Origin: Dolichospermum planctonicum
GTDB taxonomy: Bacteria > Cyanobacteriota > Cyanobacteriia > Cyanobacteriales > Nostocaceae
Reading direction: 5' to 3'
Length of the DNA: 64,000 nt
NCBI RefSeq assembly: GCF_005402965.1
Contig: NZ_BJCF01000011.1
Span: 32,265-96,264 of the forward strand
The notes below the pieces were generated by a model. That model was not told where the DNA came from and searched no databases. It worked only from the letters and a program-made list of their open reading frames with translations. The position numbers were made by a program, and so were the translations under genes. This document shows positions 55,070-63,214 of this stretch, piece after piece. Numbering within the stretch: the first letter of the stretch is position 1; every line of letters starts with the position of its first letter.

Positions 55070-55383
55070 ATTCTCCCAGTCGTTCCTGTTTCATTTAAGC
55101 AAAACACATAATTCTTAGCCTTTGGGTATTTCTCAAGGACTTTTTTATGAGCTTGAATATTATCTTGATCAAGAAAGTATTCACCACTATCTGGTTCTAT
55201 AGCAATATACCAACCATAGTTACTTTCAATATATTCAGGACGGACACGCTCAAAAATTGCCCGACAACGCTGATAAAATATTTCATCATCTGCTTCTCGT
55301 CTGGCTAATTCTTCTGGTGATATAGTCAATTCAGGAAAAATTCTTCCTCTTCTTACCACTTTTTTTGATGTTATGTGAGTCAT
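55066..55383 (-). CDS. Conserved partner protein of the retropepsin-like gene
   Basis: A 105-residue protein starting MTHITSKKVVRRGRIFPELT, family unknown to me. The middle has YIAIEPDSGEYFLDQD and the C-terminus has an NYVFCLNETG motif. It is translationally coupled (ATGA overlap) to the retropepsin-like gene. The copy at 57898-58215 has the same partner arrangement, so the two genes form a duplicated unit. It may be an antitoxin or substrate-like partner, which is inference. Confidence 0.6.
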   Translation of the reverse strand: MTHITSKKVVRRGRIFPELTISPEELARREADDEIFYQRCRAIFERVRPEYIESNYGWYIAIEPDSGEYFLDQDNIQAHKKVLEKYPKAKNYVFCLNETGTTGRI

Positions 55384-55463
55384 ACTATTAACTTAAACTC
55401 TAGTTATTATCTTAACTTAAATTGTGCTTAATTGCAAATGTTATCATTATTTAAACATAAATT

Positions 55464-55700
55464 TTAACTTAATTTTCCCTTTTTAGTTTCATCATTAAAA
55501 GCTGCTGCTAGATCAGGACTGGTGATTGCGATCGCACTTTCATGCCATTTATAAATAATAGCATCAATCAAATCCCAAGCCTGATTAGAAGTATCAGTTA
55601 ACCGAAAAGCCTCACTCACTTCTTTAATAAAACATCAGACCAATTAGCCAGACTTTCTAAAAATGATAAAAAAGGAGGCTTTAAGCTTCCACAGAAATAA
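55464..55700 (-). pseudogene. Frameshifted remnant of an unknown small protein
   Basis: Reading on the minus strand, LKPPFLSFLESLANWSDV then, after a one-base loss, FIKEVSEAFRLTDTSNQAWD and on to a stop. The two halves give a consistent protein-like sequence only if one T is restored near 55634. A HIP1 site GCGATCGC is inside. The family is not recognised. Confidence 0.45.
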
Positions 55701-55713
55701 ATTTAATCAATAA

Positions 55714-56037
55714 TCAACCAAGTTTATAACTGATATATCGGTTCAGACTAACTTTTTCTTCTGCGGCTTCTATAGCCAATTTGCGGTGTAGTGCCGGAGT
55801 GATGCGTAGCTGAAATTTACCACTATATTGCTTCTCTGCTAGTGGCTCTGGAGGTATCTCCCCAGTAGTTTCCATATCAGTTAGTATATCTTTCACTAGC
55901 TCTATAATACCTTTGAGAGCAGTAAGATTATCTTCATGAAGATAAGACAGGCTAGGAAATTCAGCACACAAACCCACAAATTCTTGATCCTCTTGTGACC
56001 AAGTAACTCTATATGTATAGTGGTTGTGATTAACCAT
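55714..56037 (-). CDS. hicB: HicB-type antitoxin with RHH-like tail
   Basis: A 107-residue protein starting MVNHNHYTYRVTWSQEDQEF, with the HicB fold followed by a C-terminal ribbon-helix-helix-like DNA-binding region (FQLRITPALHRKLAIEAA). GAGGA precedes the ATG at 56037 by about nine bases, and the start overlaps the stop of the toxin gene by eight bases. It would neutralise HicA and repress the operon. Confidence 0.82.
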   Translation of the reverse strand: MVNHNHYTYRVTWSQEDQEFVGLCAEFPSLSYLHEDNLTALKGIIELVKDILTDMETTGEIPPEPLAEKQYSGKFQLRITPALHRKLAIEAAEEKVSLNRYISYKLG

Positions 56038-56302
56038 TTTCTGATTCCTCAGTTTCTTCAATTGGTGCTAATTTTTCTATCGCATCCAAAACTTGTCTAA
56101 CTTGATAGGGCTTTGCCTTTCCTTTGTCGCTTTGGATGTTGACTCGCGGATCTCCACTCCAGGGCATCTTGTAGACACAGTGGCTTGTCCTTTGCTGTCT
56201 GGGTTCTCCAAAATAATGAGTGCAAACCTTTACTAAATCAGTAAAGTTTACGTTCTGAGGATTATTTTTGAGTTCAGCAAGGATTTTTTTTATTTGTGTC
56301 AT
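56030..56302 (-). CDS. hicA: HicA-type mRNA interferase toxin
   Basis: A 90-residue HicA-like toxin with the catalytic His in TSHCVYKMPW and a conserved KAKPYQVRQVLDAI end. It looks intact. AAAGGA lies about ten bases before the ATG. In this order the toxin is first and the antitoxin second, with overlapping reading frames, as is usual for hicAB. Confidence 0.8.
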   Translation of the reverse strand: MTQIKKILAELKNNPQNVNFTDLVKVCTHYFGEPRQQRTSHCVYKMPWSGDPRVNIQSDKGKAKPYQVRQVLDAIEKLAPIEETEESENG

Positions 56303-56721
56303 CTTCAGGTTTCCTTTTGTATATAAAATTCATGTCAATGTAAATTAAGTAAAATCTAAGTTATTTTACTCGGTATTAACAATGCACGAATTTAGAAACC
56401 TTAAGCACTGTTCCCAGTCAAGGTGGATAAATGCTTATCATAAGAAATTATTATGGATAGAATGCCATAATTTTGATAGCTCAATTATAGGATCAATATT
56501 GGTACTATGTCAATCCTTTTGTGATGGTAGGTGTAGATATGGCGGAACTGTTACCAGGGGCAAGGTCAGTAGTTGTAGGTTGGGTTGAGGAATGAAACCC
56601 AACATCTTTATAATGTTATTGCGTTGGTTTGCGCTTCGCTTAACCCAACCTACGAATATAATATAGAGGCATTACTTAAAAATCAGGTATAATTTAGGAT
56701 AAAATATCACTTTAAATTTTT
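56303..56721. other. Intergenic region with a repeat
   Basis: A 419-base gap between hicA and xisH. It holds a GTAGGTTGGGTT element at 56575-56653. A 68-codon frame (56382-56588) and a short frame reading VGVDMAELLPGARSVVVG look like remnants rather than genes. Confidence 0.4.
56575..56653. repeat. GTAGGTTGGGTT inverted-repeat element
   Basis: A copy with both ends, GTAGGTTGGGTTGAGG and CTTAACCCAACCTAC. It is very similar to the copy at 51199 and also precedes a xisH/xisI set. Confidence 0.65.
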
Positions 56722-57141
56722 ATGTCGGCAAAAGATATATTTCACAATACAGTTAAAATAGCCTTAGAAAAGGAGAATTGGCAAATTACTGATGATCCTT
56801 TATATTTGCGCCTAACAGCATTAGTGAAAATTAGGATAGATTTAGGAGCAGAAAAATTAATTGGTGCTGAGAAAGATAATCAAAAAATAGCAGTAGAGGT
56901 AAAAAGTTTTCTCGGACTTTCAGCAATTTCTGAATTTCATACAGCGATTGGTCAATTTTTAAATTATAGGATAGCATTAGGACAGCAAGACCCTGAAAGA
57001 GTATTATATTTAGCTATCTCTCAAGACATATATCAAGAGTTTTTTACTGATAGTTTCATTCAAACTGTTTTACAAACTTATGAAATTAAGTTATTAGTTT
57101 TTGACATTAATAAGGAGGCAATAGTCTTATGGAAACCTTAA
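56722..57141 (+). CDS. xisH: XisH-family protein, copy 3 (intact)
   Basis: A 139-residue XisH protein with the D...ExK nuclease-like core (RIDLGAEKLIGAEKDNQKI, VEVKSF). It overlaps the xisI start by 13 bases, like the other pairs, and lies after the hicAB locus, which is on the opposite strand. Confidence 0.87.
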   Translation: MSAKDIFHNTVKIALEKENWQITDDPLYLRLTALVKIRIDLGAEKLIGAEKDNQKIAVEVKSFLGLSAISEFHTAIGQFLNYRIALGQQDPERVLYLAISQDIYQEFFTDSFIQTVLQTYEIKLLVFDINKEAIVLWKP

Positions 57142-57461
57142 ATTATCAAGAGATAGTAAAAGATATTATCTCTAAATATGCAAAAGACCAAGCAGAGGAA
57201 GATTTAGAACACACAGAAATTGTGTTTGATACAGAACGGGATATTTATTTATTATTGTATACAGGATGGAAGGATGAAAATAGAATTTATGGTTGTCCGA
57301 TTCATATTAGGATTAAAGATGGTAAAATTTGGATTCAGCGTGATTTTACGGAGGAAGGAATTGCTCAACAGTTGGTAGAGTTAGGTGTACCGAAAACAGA
57401 TATTGTTTTAGGTTTTAGATCACCTTATGTGAGACGGTTTACAGGTTTTGCATCGGTTTAG
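57129..57461 (+). CDS. xisI: XisI-family protein, copy 4
   Basis: A 110-residue XisI protein (METLNYQEIVKDIISKYA) whose 3' end is related to copies 1 and 2 but carries several differences, so it did not share their recent exchange. It is coupled to xisH by a 13-base overlap. Confidence 0.87.
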   Translation: METLNYQEIVKDIISKYAKDQAEEDLEHTEIVFDTERDIYLLLYTGWKDENRIYGCPIHIRIKDGKIWIQRDFTEEGIAQQLVELGVPKTDIVLGFRSPYVRRFTGFASV

Positions 57462-57486
57462 AGTATTGATTACAGGAGATAGTTTT

Positions 57487-57549
57487 ATGGAAACAATGAA
57501 TTATCCTGAATTAGTCCAAACTGTATTAACCAGACATACAGAAAGTCAA
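57487..57549 (+). pseudogene. xisI: xisI 5' stub
   Basis: METMNYPELVQTVLTRHTES is the start of an xisI like copy 2. It breaks at about 57549, where the sequence becomes the 3' end of the second retropepsin-like gene on the other strand. Confidence 0.75.
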
Positions 57550-57901
57550 AATACCCTCTGGAAAATCCACCACCAACCGCAAAAACTTCAACCACTCAGA
57601 ACCAAGCAAAATTTCATTAATTCCTTTACCCACATTCACAGGAATTTGATACTGCTTTCCGTCTAATATCACTTGACCTAAATAAATCTGAAATTTTGAT
57701 TCACCTTTTGCCGTCCGTAAGATTTCCTCCCCACTATACACCCATTCTAATCCATCTAAATCTTGTGTATTAATAGCCATAAAACCTGCAAAGCCCGTAT
57801 CAAATAGGGCATCTATAGGAAGATTTAAGCCATCATTAGTAACTAATTCAATCTCAAAAAATAATTAATTGCCCATTTTCTCCAAAATAACCCTCTATCA
57901 T
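57526..57901 (-). pseudogene. Retropepsin-like gene, frameshifted copy
   Basis: The second copy of the retropepsin-like gene starts at an ATG at 57901 but carries an extra AATT (GGGCAATTAATTATTTTTT in place of GGGCAATTATTTTTT), which causes a stop after a few codons. The active site downstream reads DTGFAGF, keeping the catalytic Asp that is lost in the first copy. The 3' end is joined to a xisI fragment, adding a few foreign codons before the stop. Confidence 0.75.
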
Positions 57902-58215
57902 ATTGTGCCAGTTGTCCCCGTTTCATTCAAACAAAAAACGAAATGTCTAGCTTGAGGATATTTTTCCAACATTCTTTTATGAGATTGCATTCTATCCTGA
58001 TCAATTAAATATTCTCCACTATCTGGTTCTATAGCAATATACCAACCATAGTGACTTTCGATATATTGAGGACGGACACGCTCAAAAATTGCCTGACAAC
58101 GTTGATAAAATATTTCATCTTCCGCTTCTCGTCTGGCTAATTCTTCTGGTGATATAGTCAATTCAGGAAAAATTCTTCCTCTTCTTACCATTTTTTTTGA
58201 TGTTATGTGAGTCAT
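57898..58215 (-). CDS. Conserved partner protein, second copy
   Basis: A 105-residue protein nearly identical in layout to the one at 55066-55383 (MTHITSKKMVRRGRIFPELT). It is coupled to the frameshifted retropepsin-like gene by the same ATGA overlap. The flanking upstream sequence is also similar to that of the first copy, which indicates a segmental duplication. Confidence 0.6.
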   Translation of the reverse strand: MTHITSKKMVRRGRIFPELTISPEELARREAEDEIFYQRCQAIFERVRPQYIESHYGWYIAIEPDSGEYLIDQDRMQSHKRMLEKYPQARHFVFCLNETGTTGTI

Positions 58216-58289
58216 ATTATTAACTTTAACTCTAGTTATTATTTTAAATTAAATTGTGCTTAATTGCAACTTTTATCATTTGAAATTAA

Positions 58290-59430
58290 GTTATCTGAAT
58301 CAGGATATCCAGGATGAAAGGATGTACAGGATAATGATTTAAAATGGTGCGTTACTATATTATATAGCGAACTGCTTGCAGCAGCGCTTCGCTATCGCTA
58401 TGCTACCCCCAAAGCCTTTACCTCAAGTACAGATATTAATAATAAAATAAAACTCTTGTGGTGCGGGCATCTTGCCCGCACAAGCTGAACTTACTATATT
58501 ATATAGCGAACTGCTTGCAGCAGCGCTTCGCTATCGCTATGTTACACACAAAGTTCTTACCAATGGTGCATTACGAATACAGCTAACACACCCTACTATA
58601 AATAATTTACGATAGTTCTTCCTTATCAAGATTATGATAACATTTTTAAAATCCTTTGTCAACACCTAAAAAGCAAATTTTTCGCGGTTTTTTTTGCATT
58701 TTGTTGGCTGTTCCCTGTCAACTGATGAAAGGATGTACAGGATGAAGATGGGGATTTTCTGATGATGTCAATGATTTAAAATGGTGCGTTACGAATACAG
58801 CTAACACACCCTACTTTTAAAATTTAAGATAGTTCTTCCTTATCAAGCTTAGGATAACATATTTAAAATCCTTTGTCAACACCTAAAAAGCAAATTTTTC
58901 GCGGTTTTTTTTGCATTTTGTTGGCTGTTCCCTGTCAACTGATGAAAGGATGTACAGGATGAAGATGAGGATTTTCTGATGATGTCAATGATTTAAAATG
59001 GTGCGTTACGAATAGCTAACACACCCTACTCAAAAAGCTGTTCCCTGTCACCTATCACCTGTCACCTGTCACCTAATTTATGTCAGAATCAGGATATCCA
59101 GGATGAAAGGATGTACAGGATGAAGATGAGGATTTTTTGATGATGTCAATGATTTAAAATGGTGCGTTACGAATAGCTAACACACCCTACTATAAATAAT
59201 TTAAGATAGTTCTTCCTTATCATGTCAACTGATGAAAGGATGTACAGGATGAAGATGGGGATTTTCTGATGATGTCAATGATTTAATATGGTGCGTTACG
59301 CTGTCGCTAACACACCCTACTTTTAAAATTTAAGATAGTTCTTCCTTATCAAGATTAGGATAACATATTTCAAATCCTTTGTCAACACCTGAAAATAAAA
59401 TTTTTCGCGGTTTTTTTGCGTCTTGTGATA
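58290..59430. repeat. Array of dispersed and tandem noncoding repeats
   Basis: The 1.3 kb without a gene between the partner gene and the surface-protein gene is built from repeated pieces: a GGATATCCAGGATGAAAGGA unit, a TAGCGAACTGCTTGCAGCAG hairpin unit, GGTGCGTTACGAATAGCTAA, CTGTCACCTGTCACC, and a block starting GTTCTTCCTTATCAAG that recurs at 58615 and 58832 (period 217), then at 59209 and 59338. No coding frame is convincing. Confidence 0.75.
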
Positions 59431-59433
59431 ATT

Positions 59434-59466
59434 GTAGGTTGGGTTAAGCGACAACGTAACCCAACA
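59434..59466. repeat. GTAGGTTGGGTT element, short copy
   Basis: GTAGGTTGGGTTAAGCG followed by CGTAACCCAACA, an inverted repeat with a short loop. It lies just beyond the end of the surface-protein gene. Confidence 0.5.
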
Positions 59467-59493
59467 AAGTCCTAACAACAAAGTCCCTAAGTT

Positions 59494-59513
59494 ATTGGGT
59501 TGAGAAAACCCAA
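59494..59513 (-). terminator. Hairpin after the surface-protein gene
   Basis: ATTGGGTT pairs with AACCCAAT around a short GAGAA-type loop. It lies just after the gene's stop on the minus strand. No T-run follows, so a terminator role is tentative. Confidence 0.35.
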
Positions 59514-59521
59514 TAAAGCTA

Positions 59522-62197
59522 TTAACTAAATAGGAAAGTACCACCGAACAGGTTTAAACTCGCATTGGTGCTATTAAATCCAGATGTATCAGATAAAATC
59601 ACTAATGATTGACCAGTACCAAAACCAGTATTACCAATAATACCATCTCCAGCCCGCACTAATGTAGAATTACCTGATGTAATCACATCAAAACTGGCAA
59701 TACCTGTAAAGTTCAGTTTATCGCCACCGACACCGCGCACAAAGTGGTAAACTGTATCTGTAGCATCACCAAGAACGTAATTAACGTTATCTACAGCATT
59801 ATCGTTTAAACCTAAATACAAGGTATCGTTACCGAAGCCACCTCTGAGAATGTTAGCTGCTGCGTTACCTGTAATGCTGTTATCGAGGTCATTACCTGTA
59901 CCGTTAATAGCGGTTGTTCCCTGTAACGTTAGGTTTTCGGTATTGGGGGTTAAGGTATAGGTTACAGTTGTGAAAACACTATCTGTTCCTTGATTTACTA
60001 GTTCTGTGATGGTATCTGCTGTATTGTCCACATAATAGGAGTCATTACCAGCGCCACCAATGAGGGTATCATTTCCTAAACCACCAATGAGAACGTTATT
60101 ACCTGTATTACCTGTAATGATATTATTCAGGTCATTACCTGTACCATTAATAGCCGTTGTTCCCTGTAACGTTAGGTTTTCGGTATTGGGGGTGAGGGTA
60201 TAGGTTACAGTTGTGAAAACGCTATCAGTTCCTTGATTTACTGATTCCGTGATGATATCTGCTGTATTGTCCACATAATAGGAGTCATTACCAGCACCAC
60301 CAATCATAGTATCAGCGCCCGTACCACCTGTGAGAACGTTATCGGCTGCGTTACCTGTAATGATATTATTCAGGTTATTACCTGTACCGTTAATAGCGGT
60401 TGTTCCCTGTAACGTTAGGTTTTCGGTATTGGAAGTGAGGGTATAGGTTACAGTTGTGAAAACGCTATCAGTTCCTTCATTAGCATTTTCTGTAATGCTA
60501 TCTGCTGTATTGTCCACATAATAGGAGTCATTACCAGCACCACCAATGAGGGTATCAGCACCCGCACCACCAGTGAGAACGTTATCGGCTGTATTACCTG
60601 TAATGATATTATTGAGGGTGTTACCAGTACCGTTAATAGCGGTTGTTCCTTGTAAAGTCAGGTTTTCGGTATTGGGGGTTAAAGTATAGGTTACAGTGGT
60701 GAAAACAATATCAGTTCCTTCATTCAGGTTTTCTGTAATGCTATCTGCTGTATTGTCTACATAGTAGGAGTCATTACCAGCACCACCAATAAGGCTATCA
60801 TTTCCTAAACCACCAATAAGGGTATCAGCGCCCGCTCCACCATTAAGAGTGTTATTACCAGTGTTACCTGTAATGGTATTATTGAGGGTGTTACCAGTAC
60901 CGTTAATAGCGGTTGTTCCCTGTAACGTTAGGTTTTCCAAGTGGTTTCTTAATGTCCAAGTGATAAAAGATTCAACGTTATCTATGCCACTATTTAAAAA
61001 TTCAATAATGACATCTCCCACATTATCTACTACATAAGTGTCATTACCACTACCACCACCTAATAAATCTGCACCTGTTCCCCCGTTAAGAGTGTCATTA
61101 CCATCTCCACCACCTAAATCATCGTTTCCTGTACCTGCTTTAATCCAATCATTACCAGTAGTACCGTTAAAACTGATAGTACCCGCAAAGCTAGTTAAAT
61201 CAAAGCGTTCAAATCCGAATACTGTTGTCCCAGGAATATCTAATTGATTGGTGGTGTTACTGGTATCTATGGAGATAAGAGCATTAGCTGTTCCTCCGGT
61301 GATAATTAAGGTATCTGTGCCATTACCACCTTTGATGGTGTCGTTTTGTTGTAAATTAGCCCATGTACTGGTGATGGTGTCTTCTCCATAGTCAGCATCT
61401 ATGATATCTTGTTGGGCTGTGGTGGTGAAGCTTTCGTTATCGTTAATGTTGCTAACTCCAATGGTTAATTGTCTCTCAAAGAATAACCCACCCTGGTCTG
61501 TGGTTTTGACTCTAATGCTATAACTATTTTTGGTTTCAAAGTCAAAGACAGAGTTGGTTTTAAGTTGATTATTGGTAATAGTGAATAAACTATTATCCGT
61601 TGCACCGTCTCCGGTGACTAAACTATAAGTAAAGGTGTTTCCTGTATCTGGGTCTGTGGTGGTGAGATTACCAACCACTGTACCAATAATTTGGTTTTCC
61701 GCAACGGTACTGGTGGAGAGTGTGAGGTTAGTGGGTGCTTTATTAGTAAACTCACTCACGTCTATTATTTGTAGTCCATAATAATCAGCTACGTAAGCAT
61801 AGTTACCGACTACTTGCACACCCCAAGCAATGCCAGATGTATCATAATTACCCTTGAGGGTGGGGGTTGTGGGGTTGCTGATGTCTATGATTTGTAGTCC
61901 TGAATCACCATCAGCTACATAAGCATAGTTACCGACTACTTGTACACCATAAGCATAGTAAGGTGTATCATAATTGCCCTTGAGGGTGGGGGTAGTGGGG
62001 TTGCTGATGTCAATTATTTTTAGTCCTCCAGACGTATCAGCTACGTAAGCGTAGTTGCCGACTACTTGCACACCTAAAGCATTGCCAGATGTATCATAAT
62101 TGCCCTTGAGGGTGGGGGTTGTGGGGTTGCTGATATCAATGATTTGTAGTCCTGAAGTCCAATCAGCTACGTAAGCATAGTTACCGACTACTTGCAC
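59522..62197 (-). CDS. Surface protein, C-terminal part: LVIVD, cadherin-like and RTX repeats, bluetail end
   Basis: This 891-residue frame is the downstream part of a gene split by a frameshift near 62241. It begins inside LVIVD repeats (GVQVVGNYAYVAD units, 126 bp each), continues with a cadherin-like domain (DPDTGNTFTYSL), then calcium-binding RTX nonapeptides (GGAGNDSYYVD), and ends in a C-terminal region of the kind called bluetail in cyanobacterial surface proteins. RTX proteins are exported by type I secretion and fold with calcium outside the cell. The RTX region has 243-bp units (plus one of 270). An adhesin or sheath role is likely. The substrate is unknown. Confidence 0.78.
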   Translation of the reverse strand: MQVVGNYAYVADWTSGLQIIDISNPTTPTLKGNYDTSGNALGVQVVGNYAYVADTSGGLKIIDISNPTTPTLKGNYDTPYYAYGVQVVGNYAYVADGDSGLQIIDISNPTTPTLKGNYDTSGIAWGVQVVGNYAYVADYYGLQIIDVSEFTNKAPTNLTLSTSTVAENQIIGTVVGNLTTTDPDTGNTFTYSLVTGDGATDNSLFTITNNQLKTNSVFDFETKNSYSIRVKTTDQGGLFFERQLTIGVSNINDNESFTTTAQQDIIDADYGEDTITSTWANLQQNDTIKGGNGTDTLIITGGTANALISIDTSNTTNQLDIPGTTVFGFERFDLTSFAGTISFNGTTGNDWIKAGTGNDDLGGGDGNDTLNGGTGADLLGGGSGNDTYVVDNVGDVIIEFLNSGIDNVESFITWTLRNHLENLTLQGTTAINGTGNTLNNTITGNTGNNTLNGGAGADTLIGGLGNDSLIGGAGNDSYYVDNTADSITENLNEGTDIVFTTVTYTLTPNTENLTLQGTTAINGTGNTLNNIITGNTADNVLTGGAGADTLIGGAGNDSYYVDNTADSITENANEGTDSVFTTVTYTLTSNTENLTLQGTTAINGTGNNLNNIITGNAADNVLTGGTGADTMIGGAGNDSYYVDNTADIITESVNQGTDSVFTTVTYTLTPNTENLTLQGTTAINGTGNDLNNIITGNTGNNVLIGGLGNDTLIGGAGNDSYYVDNTADTITELVNQGTDSVFTTVTYTLTPNTENLTLQGTTAINGTGNDLDNSITGNAAANILRGGFGNDTLYLGLNDNAVDNVNYVLGDATDTVYHFVRGVGGDKLNFTGIASFDVITSGNSTLVRAGDGIIGNTGFGTGQSLVILSDTSGFNSTNASLNLFGGTFLFS

Positions 62198-63042
62198 ACC
62201 ATAAGCATAGCCAGATGTATCATAATTGCCCTTGAGGGTGGGGTAGTGGGGTTGCTGATGTCAATGATTTGTAGTCCTGAAGTAAAATCACCTATGTAAG
62301 CATAGTTACCGACTACTTGCACACCCCAAGCAGAGCCAGATGTATTATAATTGCCCTTGAGGGTGGGGGTTGTGGGGTTGCTGATATCAATTATTTGTAG
62401 TCCTGACAAACTATCAGCTATGTAAGCATAGTTACCGACTACTTGCACACCCCAAGCAGAGCCAGAAGTATTATAATTGCCCACTAATGTGGGTGCAAAT
62501 ACTCCCTGGTAGGTGTGGAGAGTGTGTGCATTGAAAACAATATTCGGCAAATAAGGTAGAGACTTTCCATGGAATGTCTCTGTAACGGGAAAACTAACTT
62601 CTAACTGCCAATTTCCCCCTAATGCTGCATTGCCGGTTTTTGTGGTGGAAGCGCTAATGGTGGCGTTGGTAATTTGATGTAATTTGTGAATAAATTCTGC
62701 CCCTGCATCCCCAGCAGCGACGTTACAGCCATATAGTAAAATATTCTGGGGTTGCCACTGTTGTAATTGTTGGGTGTAATTATGAATATTAGTTAAGTTT
62801 AATTGACTATTGCCTAAATATAAGCAGCCAGGCGCACCGTGGGAAAGGATGTGAATGGTGGTGATGTGGGGATGTTGTTGTAAAATTTGGCTAATTTGCT
62901 CAATTCCGTCTTGCTCTGGGGAAATAATAACTGTTTTTACGCCTTCGATAATTCCTGCTTGGAGGGTGTGATAGTCGGAAAGGGAGGCATCAATAAAAAC
63001 AATTGTTGTTGCGGTTTGACGGAGGAAAGAGTTATTAGACAT
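62188..63042 (-). CDS. Surface protein, N-terminal part: DUF4347 and LVIVD repeats, frameshifted
   Basis: This 284-residue frame starts at an ATG at 63042 with AAGGA eight bases upstream. Residues 1-160 or so match DUF4347 (IHILSHGAPGCLYLGN, ILLYGCNVAAG), which opens many large cyanobacterial surface proteins. LVIVD repeats follow until the frame leaves its course at NPTTPPSRA because one C is missing on this strand. With the base restored it continues into the 59522-62197 frame, giving about 1,170 residues. Confidence 0.78.
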   Translation of the reverse strand: MSNNSFLRQTATTIVFIDASLSDYHTLQAGIIEGVKTVIISPEQDGIEQISQILQQHPHITTIHILSHGAPGCLYLGNSQLNLTNIHNYTQQLQQWQPQNILLYGCNVAAGDAGAEFIHKLHQITNATISASTTKTGNAALGGNWQLEVSFPVTETFHGKSLPYLPNIVFNAHTLHTYQGVFAPTLVGNYNTSGSAWGVQVVGNYAYIADSLSGLQIIDISNPTTPTLKGNYNTSGSAWGVQVVGNYAYIGDFTSGLQIIDISNPTTPPSRAIMIHLAMLMVCK

Positions 63043-63214
63043 AATTTTTTCCTTTACACCTGGTACTGTTGGTTTTTGTTATATGGGGTAGAAAATGAGC
63101 AACTTCACGTAATAAAACCTTGTCATAATATGATGGTAATTGATTAAAGTCAGAAGTACAACCGTATTTTTTAAAATTTAATGTGTGTTAATTAGTGTCA
63201 TATACATAATACTC

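Noticed and set aside
56382..56588. 68-codon plus-strand frame
   Set aside because: It has no ribosome site, is composition-poor and runs into the GTAGGTTGGGTT element; probably chance.
51837..57461. An fdxN excision element with XisF recombinase
   Set aside because: No recombinase gene, fdxN fragment or attachment-site pair is visible; the xis names rest on family similarity only.
57448..57666. 72-codon plus-strand frame
   Set aside because: It reads from a xisI stub into the antisense of the retropepsin-like pseudogene; not a gene.
60849..61247. Plus-strand frames inside the surface-protein gene
   Set aside because: Low-complexity shadows of the RTX repeats on the other strand.
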